Source of the DNA: Actinomycetota bacterium
GTDB lineage: Bacteria > Actinomycetota > Humimicrobiia > Humimicrobiales > Humimicrobiaceae
Direction of reading: 5' to 3'
NCBI GenBank assembly: GCA_023379515.1
Contig: JAMCQQ010000123.1
Location: 1-21,000 of the forward strand
DNA: 21,000 bases
Notes under the pieces: generated by a model
The model's input: the letters and a program-made list of their open reading frames with translations, nothing else
Databases searched by the model: none
Told to the model about the DNA's origin: nothing
Translations under genes and position numbers: made by a program
Shown: one piece after another, positions 6,908-14,304 of the stretch
Layout of the letters: every line of letters begins with the position of its first letter
How positions within the stretch are numbered: the stretch's first letter is position 1

Positions 6908-7115
6908 TTTCCGTAACAGCTCCGATATGGTCATAATGCCCATGAGTATTCAGTAAAAAGTCGGGAATAATTTTTTCATCGTTTAAATATTTTTCAATTA
7001 ATTCCGGTTCTGCACCCGCATCAATAATTATATTGGCATTATCTACTGTTAAAATATAACAGTTTACCGCAAACTCTCCAAGGACCATCTTTTTTACTTC
7101 CTGTTTTGCCGCCAT
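6903..7115 (-). CDS. Metallo-beta-lactamase-fold hydrolase, N-terminal fragment (ends at internal TAG)
   Basis: First part of the interrupted hydrolase gene. It starts at ATG 7115, ten bases after the rel stop, and begins with the family pattern (VLGEFAVNCYIL, then IIIDAGAEPELIEKYL at 29-44). It contains the metal-binding motif THGHYDH (57-63: His58, His60, Asp62, His63). It stops after GAVTEI at a TAG where the family normally continues with a Lys-rich helix toward a (V/F)YIH strand. The continuation in the same frame is intact, so the lesion is a single codon; AAG to TAG would be the simplest change. All metal ligands are present when the two parts are joined. Possible explanations are a recent nonsense mutation, readthrough, or an assembly or amplification error. 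Confidence 0.85.
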   Translation of the reverse strand: MAAKQEVKKMVLGEFAVNCYILTVDNANIIIDAGAEPELIEKYLNDEKIIPDFLLNTHGHYDHIGAVTEI

Positions 7116-7125
7116 TTTTATAACT

Positions 7126-9381
7126 TTACTTTCTGGGTAAAACTCTGTAAACGTCGTAAACCGACTCTATTTGTTTTAAATTATTTAATATGTCTTTTAA
7201 TATATATTTATTGCTTATTTCTATGATAAACCTGAATTTTACAAGTCCGCTCTTATTTGTTCTTAAGGTGCTGGCATTGATAATATTCAAGTCGTATTCA
7301 CTTATTACATTTGTTACATCGCGCAGCAGCTTTGTTCTATCCATCGCTTCGATTTGAATTTCAGCATTAAACTTGTGAGGTGCAAAGTTATCCCATTTAA
7401 CCTCAATAAATCTTTGCTCCTCATTCTTCATAAGAGTTTTAATATTATTGCAGTCTGTTCTGTGGACAGAAATTCCTCTGCCCCTGGTAATATAACCCAT
7501 TATCTTGTCTCCGGGAACAGGATTACAGCATCTGGCAATGGTAACAAGAACACCGTCCATACCTTTTACAATAACACCACTGCTTCCAGTCCTTTGAACA
7601 GATTCTTTATGTGCGATATCTTCAATTCCTATTTCTTTTTCCCGCTCTTCGGATTGGTTTAAATTCTTAATAATTTTTGTGAAAACCTGATGAGTCGAAA
7701 CTTTATGAGAACCAATATTTCTGAATAGTGAATCTATGTTTTCAAAATTTAACTCTTTTGCAACTTCCTCAAAAACTTTAGAGGGAATATCTTTAAAAGC
7801 CAGACTGTTCTTACGCAAAGTTTTGAGCATCAATTCTCTTCCAGTGTTGTATGATTCAAGCCTTTCTTCCTTGCTGAACCATTGCCTTATTTTATTTCTT
7901 GCACTCGTAGTTTTAACAATACCGAGCCAATCCCTGCTGGGGCCTTTTGGGGTTTTTGAAACTATTACTTCAACAATATTGCCATTTTCAAGCCTGCTTT
8001 CGAGCGGTACCATACTGCCGTCTACTTTAGCGCCGATGCAGTTATGCCCGATATCAGTATGAATCTGATATGCAAAATCTATTGGTGTTGCACCCCTGGG
8101 GAGGTTCACCACTCTGCCCTTTGGGGTAAAGACAAAAATTTCTTCCGCAAACAAGTCCATTTTCAGAGATTCCATATATTCCTGTGGATCCTTTAGCTCC
8201 TTCTGCCAGTCAAGCAGCTGCCTTATCCAGGTAATTCTTTTGTCAAACTCAGTAGGTTTTAAAATGCCTTCCTTATATTTGTAATGAGCGGCGATTCCAT
8301 ATTCGGCAAATTTATGCATCTCGAATGTTCTTATCTGTATTTCGAGCGGATCTCCCTTGCTGCTGATTACGGTCGTATGCAGAGACTGATACATGTTAAA
8401 TTTTGGATTTGCAATATAATCTTTAAATCTTCCTGGGACCGGTTTCCAGATGGAATGAATTATTCCCAGAGCTGCATAACAGCTTTTGACATCTTCGACT
8501 ATTATTCTTACTGCAAGCAGGTCATAAATATCATCAAATCTTCTGTTTTGCTGTGTTATCTTGTTATATATGCTGTAATATGTCTTCTCACGTCCGCTTA
8601 TATCAGCCTGTATATTAACTTCTTTGAGTTTCTCGGCAATGACATTTATGGCATTGTCCATAATGTCTTTTCTAAGCTTGATTTTTTCAATAACCATTTC
8701 TTTAATTTTTGCATACCGTTTTGGATAAAGCGCCTGGAAGCTTAGATCTTCAAGTTCTGATTTTACCTGATAAATTCCCAGCCTGTGTGCTAAAGGAGCA
8801 TATACTTCGAGAGTTTCTATGGCTTTCAACTGTCTTTTTTCTTTACTGACCGAAGACAGGGTCCTCATATTATGGAGCCTGTCTGCAAGTTTTATAAGTA
8901 TAATTCTGACATCTTCGGACATGGCAATTATCATCTTCCGAAGATTCTCAACCTGTCTTTCCTCGCGGCTGCTGAAAACTATTTTATCAAGCTTTGTGAC
9001 ACCGTTAATTATGTTGGCCGCCGCAGCACCAAATTCTTTCTTTACTTTTTCGTATGTAAATTCCGTGTCTTCTATAAGGTCGTGAAGTATTGCAGCAATT
9101 ATGGAAGTCTGATCAAGCTCAATGTCCGCAAGAATTTTGGCGACCTCTATCGGATGGCTGATGAATGGTTCGCCTGATTTCCTGTATTGTGTATCATGAT
9201 ATTTTTTTGCAATCTCATATGCTTTTGTAAGCAGCTTTTCATCAAGTTGCGGATTATAGCTTTTTACTTTGGCAACAAGTCCGGCAAACATCGCATCCGT
9301 ATCAATATCTTTAGCCTTTGCAACAGCTTCTTCTGATATTTTTTCAATATCATTTTCAATTTTATCTTCAACAGGGTTCAT
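7126..9381 (-). CDS. rel: Bifunctional (p)ppGpp synthetase/hydrolase, Rel/SpoT family
   Basis: Makes and degrades the stringent-response alarmone (p)ppGpp. All long-RSH domains are present in 751 aa: HD hydrolase (about 55-205) with His76, HD at 100-101 and the ED pair at 104-105 (HDLIEDT); synthetase (about 255-370) with YDLLAVRIIV, GRFKDYIANPKFNMYQSLHT and EIQIRT; TGS (about 414-475, FVFTPKGRVVNLPRGATPIDFAY); the Cys-containing RIS/zinc-finger part (ARCCNPVPGD at 616-625, VHRTDC at 639-644); and a C-terminal ACT domain (about 672-750). An intact HD site together with the RFKD motif (318-321) points to both activities. The 115-base gap upstream holds TATAAT-like boxes but no good -35. The ribosome binding site is weak. 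The hydrolase gene follows after 10 bases. Confidence 0.97.
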   Translation of the reverse strand: MNPVEDKIENDIEKISEEAVAKAKDIDTDAMFAGLVAKVKSYNPQLDEKLLTKAYEIAKKYHDTQYRKSGEPFISHPIEVAKILADIELDQTSIIAAILHDLIEDTEFTYEKVKKEFGAAAANIINGVTKLDKIVFSSREERQVENLRKMIIAMSEDVRIILIKLADRLHNMRTLSSVSKEKRQLKAIETLEVYAPLAHRLGIYQVKSELEDLSFQALYPKRYAKIKEMVIEKIKLRKDIMDNAINVIAEKLKEVNIQADISGREKTYYSIYNKITQQNRRFDDIYDLLAVRIIVEDVKSCYAALGIIHSIWKPVPGRFKDYIANPKFNMYQSLHTTVISSKGDPLEIQIRTFEMHKFAEYGIAAHYKYKEGILKPTEFDKRITWIRQLLDWQKELKDPQEYMESLKMDLFAEEIFVFTPKGRVVNLPRGATPIDFAYQIHTDIGHNCIGAKVDGSMVPLESRLENGNIVEVIVSKTPKGPSRDWLGIVKTTSARNKIRQWFSKEERLESYNTGRELMLKTLRKNSLAFKDIPSKVFEEVAKELNFENIDSLFRNIGSHKVSTHQVFTKIIKNLNQSEEREKEIGIEDIAHKESVQRTGSSGVIVKGMDGVLVTIARCCNPVPGDKIMGYITRGRGISVHRTDCNNIKTLMKNEEQRFIEVKWDNFAPHKFNAEIQIEAMDRTKLLRDVTNVISEYDLNIINASTLRTNKSGLVKFRFIIEISNKYILKDILNNLKQIESVYDVYRVLPRK

Positions 9382-9421
9382 TTTAAAAAGTTTAATATGT
9401 TATTTGAATCTAAATTCAATA

Positions 9422-9456
9422 ATTATATATCCTATTTTGATGATTTTTTAATTATA
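9422..9456 (-). promoter_or_regulatory. Possible -10 elements upstream of rel
   Basis: In the gap between recJ and rel, two exact TATAAT hexamers occur on the minus strand, at 9456-9451 and 9427-9422. Neither has a convincing -35 at 16-18 bases, and the region is so AT-rich that chance matches are likely. An internal promoter for rel is plausible only because this gap is larger than most others in the run. Confidence 0.25.
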
Positions 9457-9480
9457 TAGTATTGCTAAAAAATTTAAAAA

Positions 9481-9512
9481 CTATATGGAAATCAAACTAT
9501 ATAGAAATCAAA
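9481..9512. repeat. Tandem duplication of a 16-bp unit at the recJ 3' end
   Basis: Units 9481-9496 and 9497-9512 (CTATATRGAAATCAAA) are identical except for one base (9487 G, 9503 A). The recJ stop codon TAG (9499-9497) lies in the second unit, so the duplication sits at the end of the gene and extends into the rel upstream region. A replication-slippage origin is likely. Confidence 0.85.
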
Positions 9513-10330
9513 GTAGATGGACTTTTGTCTAAGCTGATAATTACAAGCCTCGGCTCTTTTTTGCCGTTCCAATTGTTTTCTTCTATGGTGAAAAGTATAT
9601 CAATATAATTTCCTGTATTAATTATTTTCCGGTCCTTATCTTCAACGTTAAACAAAACTGCCTTTGTCATCAGGTTCGAATTTTTTAGTGACAGTGATAT
9701 GTGCCTGCCATCCCGCATCTGTCTGGATTCCTGGATGAAGCAAGCTTTTGTTAAAAAAACAGGCTTTGGATTATCAATTCCAAAAGGTTCCATCTTTTTT
9801 AAATCTGAAATAAGCTCTTTATTTATCAGAGAAAAATTTATTTCCAGATCATAGTAAAAATGCTTTCTTATATCCATATCGTCAAGATTGTTTTGGGCAA
9901 TTCTTATTAGCTCATGTTTGAAATCTTCATATTTATTTGTATCCATTGTAATTCCGCAAGCCTGCCTGTGACCACCAAATTTTATGAAATATTCCTTAAG
10001 TACGCTTATGCTGCTGAAAAGATCGAATTTCTCTATGCTTCTGCCTGATCCTTTCAATTTACCTTTATCTTCTTTAAATAATATGACCGGTATATTAAAT
10101 CTTTTCACAAGTTCCGCAGCAACTACACCGAGCACCCCTTCGTTCCATTCCGTAGATTTGCTTATAAAGATTTTATGCTCGCCTACTATCCTTTCAAAAT
10201 CATTTTTTTTAGATTCCAATATCTCTTTTAAGATTTCTTTCTGAATTAATTGCCTTTTTATATTAAATGAATCCAAATCATTAATGATATGGGAAATTTT
10301 TTCTATAATAGCTTCCACTTTTTCCCTCAA
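9497..10330 (-). CDS. recJ: RecJ single-strand exonuclease, C-terminal part (frameshifted gene)
   Basis: Downstream part of recJ in a different frame from the upstream part. It continues the helical linker after the DHH domain (EKVEAIIEKISHIINDLDSF), then the DHHA1 domain with EGVLGVVAAELVKRF (64-78), KGSGRSI (93-99) and GGHRQACGI (119-127), and ends with an OB-type domain (about 165-277). The listed start at 10330 is a TTG that merely opens the frame and is not a real initiation site. Joining it to the upstream part needs a shift of one base in GGGAAAAAGTGG near 10320-10326: with one A fewer the protein reads straight through as EEFEGKVEAIIEK. Confidence 0.85.
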   Translation of the reverse strand: MREKVEAIIEKISHIINDLDSFNIKRQLIQKEILKEILESKKNDFERIVGEHKIFISKSTEWNEGVLGVVAAELVKRFNIPVILFKEDKGKLKGSGRSIEKFDLFSSISVLKEYFIKFGGHRQACGITMDTNKYEDFKHELIRIAQNNLDDMDIRKHFYYDLEINFSLINKELISDLKKMEPFGIDNPKPVFLTKACFIQESRQMRDGRHISLSLKNSNLMTKAVLFNVEDKDRKIINTGNYIDILFTIEENNWNGKKEPRLVIISLDKSPSTLISI

Positions 10331-11357
10331 ATTCTTCTTTTAATATTTCTACGCTGTCCATTGCATTTTTAATTCTGCCTGCAGCATTCAACCTGGGAGC
10401 AATTATAAAACCAATGTCATAGGTTGTTATATCTTTTTTGTCATTGAGAAATTTTTCAATTAATTTTTTTAAGCCATAATTGACAGTTTTTTTGAGCATT
10501 TTTAAGCCGATGCAGACAATTGCCCTGTTTTCATCAACAAGCGGCATCAAATCAGCTATTGTAGATATTGCAACAAGATCCAGCATCGACCCGATGTAGT
10601 TTTTATCAAATTTTGATTTTATACCAGCATCAAGTCCTTTTAAAACAGCAAATATGAATTTAAAAGTCACTCCTGCTCCGCTTAAATTCCTGAAGGGGTA
10701 TTTTGAGTCAGGAAGCTTGGGATTTATTATAATATACTGGTTTTTTAATTCTGATGCTGGTTCAGATTTAAAATCTCCGTGTTTATTTGGCTCATGATGG
10801 TCGCAAACGATTATGTCAAAACCGCTTCCTTTATCACTTAAAACAAAATCTTTTACTTCGCTGCTGTTGGTTCCACAGTCAACACAGATAATCAGGGGAT
10901 ATCTGCTATTAAATTTCTTATTTGAAGATTCATCGATGTAATCACTGCCGTTTTCAAATACCCTGTTCCTAATGAAGTCCATATTTATATCATAGCCTTC
11001 ATCAAATCTGTCCGGTATATAGATATCAGAATCAAGCCCTGCTTTTTTTAAAAAATTAAACATTAATGCAGAGCTGACAATTCCGTCAGTATCATAATCT
11101 CCAAAAATCAGTACTGATTCTTTTGTTTTGATTGCTTTTTTTAGACGTCTCACAGCTTTGTCTATATTTGGAAGCAAGGCAGGTGATTTTAGAGTTTTTA
11201 TCGAAGGATTTAAAAAAGAATTAATTTCTTCTTCTGTCTTAATATTCCTGTTTGCCAGAAGATGCAGTAAAACAGGGCTGCAATTTATTTTTTGGGCAAG
11301 ATTATCCTTTAAATCTTTAGCTTGAATGCATATCCATTTTTGGCTGGATTGCTGCAT
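10281..11357 (-). CDS. recJ: RecJ single-strand exonuclease, N-terminal part (frameshifted gene)
   Basis: RecJ is a 5'-3' single-strand DNA exonuclease in recombination and repair. This part carries the DHH phosphoesterase core: FGDYDTDG (85-92), IICVDCGTNS (156-165), VCDHHEPNKHG (184-194), LSGAGVTFK, DLVAISTIADLMPL and IAPRLNAAGRI. After EEFEGK the frame enters about 11 nonsense residues and stops at 10281, while the true continuation lies in the overlapping ORF that ends at 9497. The two parts together have normal RecJ length and domain order. The ATG at 11357 stands one base after the secF stop. A real frameshift, a homopolymer sequencing error and programmed +1 shifting are all possible; the first two are the more likely. 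Confidence 0.88.
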   Translation of the reverse strand: MQQSSQKWICIQAKDLKDNLAQKINCSPVLLHLLANRNIKTEEEINSFLNPSIKTLKSPALLPNIDKAVRRLKKAIKTKESVLIFGDYDTDGIVSSALMFNFLKKAGLDSDIYIPDRFDEGYDINMDFIRNRVFENGSDYIDESSNKKFNSRYPLIICVDCGTNSSEVKDFVLSDKGSGFDIIVCDHHEPNKHGDFKSEPASELKNQYIIINPKLPDSKYPFRNLSGAGVTFKFIFAVLKGLDAGIKSKFDKNYIGSMLDLVAISTIADLMPLVDENRAIVCIGLKMLKKTVNYGLKKLIEKFLNDKKDITTYDIGFIIAPRLNAAGRIKNAMDSVEILKEEFEGKSGSYYRKNFPYH

Positions 11358-11358
11358 C

Positions 11359-12318
11359 TTATTTCTTATAAACCGGAAATCTTTTATTCCATGCCGCTAG
11401 AACCGGAGGCCCTATAAATATTGAAGAAAAAGTACCTGATATAATTCCAACAAGCAGACCGAATCCGAAGTCCTTTAATGTTTCATTACCAACAATCAAT
11501 AAAACAATTATTGGGAAAAATGTTGTTGTTCCGGTAATTAAGGATCTTACAATAGTCTTATTTATAGAATAATTAACAAGATCAGGGAATCTTTCTGTTT
11601 TTCCGAATTTCAGCTCTTCGCGAATTCTGTCAAATATGACAACGCAATCACTTAAAGAATATCCAAGTATTGTTAAAATAACTGCAATGGTTGTGGAATT
11701 GAATTCCCTGTAAGATATTAAATAGAAACTTAATATGATTAAAAGGTCATGGAACAGTTCCAGTATCGCAACCAGCGCAAATCTGACTGCAAATCTAATC
11801 CAAACATATATTAAAATGCCTGCTACACTGATAGCAACAGCAATCAAGGCATTCTTTATAATAGTCTGTGAAAATCCCGGAGCTACATTTCTGTCCTGGA
11901 TAAGCGGTTTTATTATTCCTATTTTCTTATCAAGATCATTAAGAATTTTGGTTTTTTCTTCATCTGTTAATTGTACCGTTCTTATAATATACCGGTCAGA
12001 TGCCGTACTTTGGAGTATTGCTTTTCCATAACCGATTTCCTCCATTGTCCCCCGGAGCTGTGAAATCGTTATAGTCTTCTTGAATTGCACTTCCATTAAA
12101 TTTCCGCCCCGGAAGTCTATACCGAAGTTAAATCCTCTTACAAAGAAAAATATTATCCCGGTAATGATAAATACCGTAGAAATAATAATTACAAACTTAC
12201 TCTTGCCCAGGAAATCAAATCTATAAGATTTTTCTTTTGGTAAAGCAGCCTCCTCGTCCCTTGTTTTTGCTATGTTTTTTGCAGCAATTTTTGCAGCAAT
12301 TTTTTTCTTCTTTGCCAA
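11359..12318 (-). CDS. secF: Protein translocase subunit SecF
   Basis: Membrane partner of SecD that uses the proton gradient to help SecYEG export. The 319 residues show TM1 (about 41-60), the periplasmic domain with NFGIDFRGGNLMEVQF (64-79), and five further membrane segments (about 153-300). The conserved TM4 stretch reads GYSLSDCVVIFDRIREE (219-235), with Ser where GYSLND is usual; the Asp (224) is kept. The N-terminal cytoplasmic tail is long and basic (about 40 residues) and contains a repeated KIAAK unit encoded by a 12-bp tandem repeat. The gene starts directly after the secD stop with no spacer, as expected for coupled synthesis of the SecD-SecF pair. Confidence 0.96.
   Translation of the reverse strand: MAKKKKIAAKIAAKNIAKTRDEEAALPKEKSYRFDFLGKSKFVIIISTVFIITGIIFFFVRGFNFGIDFRGGNLMEVQFKKTITISQLRGTMEEIGYGKAILQSTASDRYIIRTVQLTDEEKTKILNDLDKKIGIIKPLIQDRNVAPGFSQTIIKNALIAVAISVAGILIYVWIRFAVRFALVAILELFHDLLIILSFYLISYREFNSTTIAVILTILGYSLSDCVVIFDRIREELKFGKTERFPDLVNYSINKTIVRSLITGTTTFFPIIVLLIVGNETLKDFGFGLLVGIISGTFSSIFIGPPVLAAWNKRFPVYKK
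12281..12304. repeat. 12-bp tandem repeat in the secF 5' coding region
   Basis: GCAGCAATTTTT occurs twice in a row on the plus strand (12281-12292 and 12293-12304) and encodes the repeated Lys/Ile/Ala/Ala units of the SecF N-terminal tail. It is in frame, so copy-number change would only alter tail length. Confidence 0.8.
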
Positions 12319-13590
12319 TTATTTCTCCTTCGCTGCTTCTCTGGTTATTTTAGGAAGCCTGACTCCCATAAATCCCGGTGTAATTGCCCTTGTATTTACT
12401 ATCAGAAACAATATAGATCTTACAAGAATTATAGCGGTAAACATGCTTATAAAAACTCCTATTGCCAGTGTTACGGCAAATCCTCTTATTGGCCCGGTAC
12501 CAAACCTGTAAAGTGCCGCAGCAGTAATAAGTGTGGTTACATTTGAGTCTATAATAGCCTTCAATGCATTTCTAAATCCTTCTGAAAAAGCTGCATATTT
12601 ACCCTTTCCTTTGATTATCTCTTCTTTTATTCTGGCAAATATAAGCACATTGGCATCCACCGCCATACCGATGGTTAAAATTGTACCAGCGATGCCAGGT
12701 AATGTCAGAGGTGTTTTTAAGGCTGCAAGAATTCCCCAGAATATGATTATATAACATATAAGACCTATTAATGATACCAGGCCAAGACCTCTATACAGAG
12801 CTATCATAAATATAGCAATAAGTGCAAAACCTATAACTCCTGCAAGTATGCTTTGCCTTAGCGAATCCTGCCCTAGTGTTGGACCGATTGTCAGCGCTTC
12901 CTGCATTTCCAGATTTACAGGAAGAGCACCGGTTTGAAGGACAAGCGCAATGTCCTGAGCTTCAGCCAGTGTAGCTATCCCTTCAATTACCGCATCTCCT
13001 TCAATTGCCTGCTTTATTCTCGGAGCGGATTTCATCTCGCCGTCAAGAACTATCGCAAGCTGTTTTCCTACGTTTTCACGTGTTATCTTTGCAAACTCTG
13101 CCTGCCCCTGAGCGTTAAAAGCCATCGAAACAACAATTCTTCCATTGGAGTCATACCCTGCTTGAGCCTTTACAAGCTTGTCTCCGGTCATCAGCACTGG
13201 CCCAAAAACGGGTTTACCGTCTTTATCAACAGATTCGAGAATTCTAAACTCAAGCTGGGCAGTTTTTCCAATAAGTTCAATAGCTCTCTGAGGATCATCG
13301 ACACCGGGAAGCTGAACAATTATATTCTTATTATAATCTCTGGTAATAAGGGGCTCTGATATACCAAGCTTGTCAATCCTATTCAATATAACAAGCTGGG
13401 CCTTATCCAATGCAGTATCCGTAACTTGCTCAACACCAACTTCACTTGGCTTTAATATAATCTGGGTACCTCCTTTAAGATCCAGACCAAGCTTTATTGA
13501 AGATTGGAAGGGATACGCATAATAAAGGCTCACACCCAATATTATTACAAAAATAACTATGACTATAATTTGAATTCTTTTATTTTGCAT
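12319..13590 (-). CDS. secD: Protein translocase subunit SecD
   Basis: RND-type membrane protein that works with SecF and YajC in late steps of Sec export. Features: TM1 (about 6-27), GLDLKGGTQIIL (35-46), a periplasmic P1 domain (about 50-225) ending with IALVLQTGALPVNLE (214-228), and five membrane segments (about 248-395). The conserved TM4 motif is GMAVDANVLIFARIKEE (308-324), with the coupling Asp at 312; Ala319 replaces the usual Glu of the FERI stretch. At 423 aa it is the short form common in Gram-positive-type bacteria, much shorter than the E. coli protein. The 92 bases upstream to yajC are AT-rich; I see neither a strong ribosome binding site nor a hairpin there. Confidence 0.96.
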   Translation of the reverse strand: MQNKRIQIIVIVIFVIILGVSLYYAYPFQSSIKLGLDLKGGTQIILKPSEVGVEQVTDTALDKAQLVILNRIDKLGISEPLITRDYNKNIIVQLPGVDDPQRAIELIGKTAQLEFRILESVDKDGKPVFGPVLMTGDKLVKAQAGYDSNGRIVVSMAFNAQGQAEFAKITRENVGKQLAIVLDGEMKSAPRIKQAIEGDAVIEGIATLAEAQDIALVLQTGALPVNLEMQEALTIGPTLGQDSLRQSILAGVIGFALIAIFMIALYRGLGLVSLIGLICYIIIFWGILAALKTPLTLPGIAGTILTIGMAVDANVLIFARIKEEIIKGKGKYAAFSEGFRNALKAIIDSNVTTLITAAALYRFGTGPIRGFAVTLAIGVFISMFTAIILVRSILFLIVNTRAITPGFMGVRLPKITREAAKEK

Positions 13591-13682
13591 TTCTAATTAT
13601 TTAGCCAATTACAAGCTTTTTAAGTTATCTTTTTAAATTATTCTTGCTTAAATTATTATTTTTGCTGAAATTATTTACCGGT

Positions 13683-14144
13683 CTATTTCGCTGTTGGCGT
13701 TTTCTGGTTTTGATCGCCGGTTAAATTTCTTGCAACAGCGCTTTTGCTGATCTTTACGTCTACCCCGCCGGCAATTGTAATTATTACACTATCTTCCCGA
13801 ACATCTTTAACCCTTCCGTAAAATCCACCGATAGTTACAATTTCATCGCCTCTTTGAATGCTTCTAAGTAAATCCTGGGCTTTCTTCGATCTTGTCCTCT
13901 GAGGTCTGATCAACAGAAAATAAAACGCAACTGCCAGAATTACCAGCCATATCCACGTTCCATAGCTGGCAAATATAGCTCTAAACCCAGTCGGTGCCTC
14001 AGTGGTAGCAGTTGTTGCTCCGGCAGCCGTTGAAGCAGCAGTTGTTGTTGTGGTCGGGAAAAGTGCGCTGCAGCCGACAAAAACTGCACTGATGCCTATT
14101 AATAATATGCATGCAACTATAACAGCTATTATTTTCTTTGACAT
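13683..14144 (-). CDS. yajC: YajC subunit of the SecDF complex, with an N-terminal lipoprotein-like extension
   Basis: YajC is a small single-span membrane protein that associates with SecDF. The conserved part is at about 64-140: membrane segment WIWLVILAVAFYFLLIRPQR followed by KKAQDLLRSIQRGDEIVTIGG (88-107) and GRVKDV. Unusually, about 60 residues precede it: a positively charged start (MSKK), a hydrophobic stretch (5-23), Cys25 after FVG (an imperfect lipobox) and a Thr/Ala-rich linker (31-50). This looks like a lipoprotein signal plus tether ahead of the normal span. No start codon lies nearer the conserved part, and AGGAGAG stands 6-9 bases before ATG 14144, so the extension seems real. 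The 160-base AT-rich gap upstream (to 14304) may hold a promoter, but I see no clear one; it contains a short GTTTAT/ATAAAC inverted repeat near 14175. Confidence 0.93.
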   Translation of the reverse strand: MSKKIIAVIVACILLIGISAVFVGCSALFPTTTTTAASTAAGATTATTEAPTGFRAIFASYGTWIWLVILAVAFYFLLIRPQRTRSKKAQDLLRSIQRGDEIVTIGGFYGRVKDVREDSVIITIAGGVDVKISKSAVARNLTGDQNQKTPTAK

Positions 14145-14304
14145 TGTTCTCTCTCCTGAATTCTAAGTTTAATATGTTTATTTATAAACAAACTATGATT
14201 ATTTATAAAAGTTGCTTTATAAATAACCAAATATAACTATTATTTACATTTTTAAAAAATTTGCAATGCTTTATTTTATTTTTGTTTAATTCCTTGCGTT
14301 AATT

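Noticed and set aside
10315..10330. Programmed -1 frameshift in recJ at the A-run
   Set aside because: The -1 frame stops within a few codons; only +1 restores RecJ, and the run lacks a canonical slippery heptamer and a clear stimulator.
14161..14304. Promoter or terminator in the tgt-yajC gap
   Set aside because: The stretch is very AT-rich with several weak -10-like words but no paired -35, and the short inverted repeat lacks a GC-rich stem and U-run.
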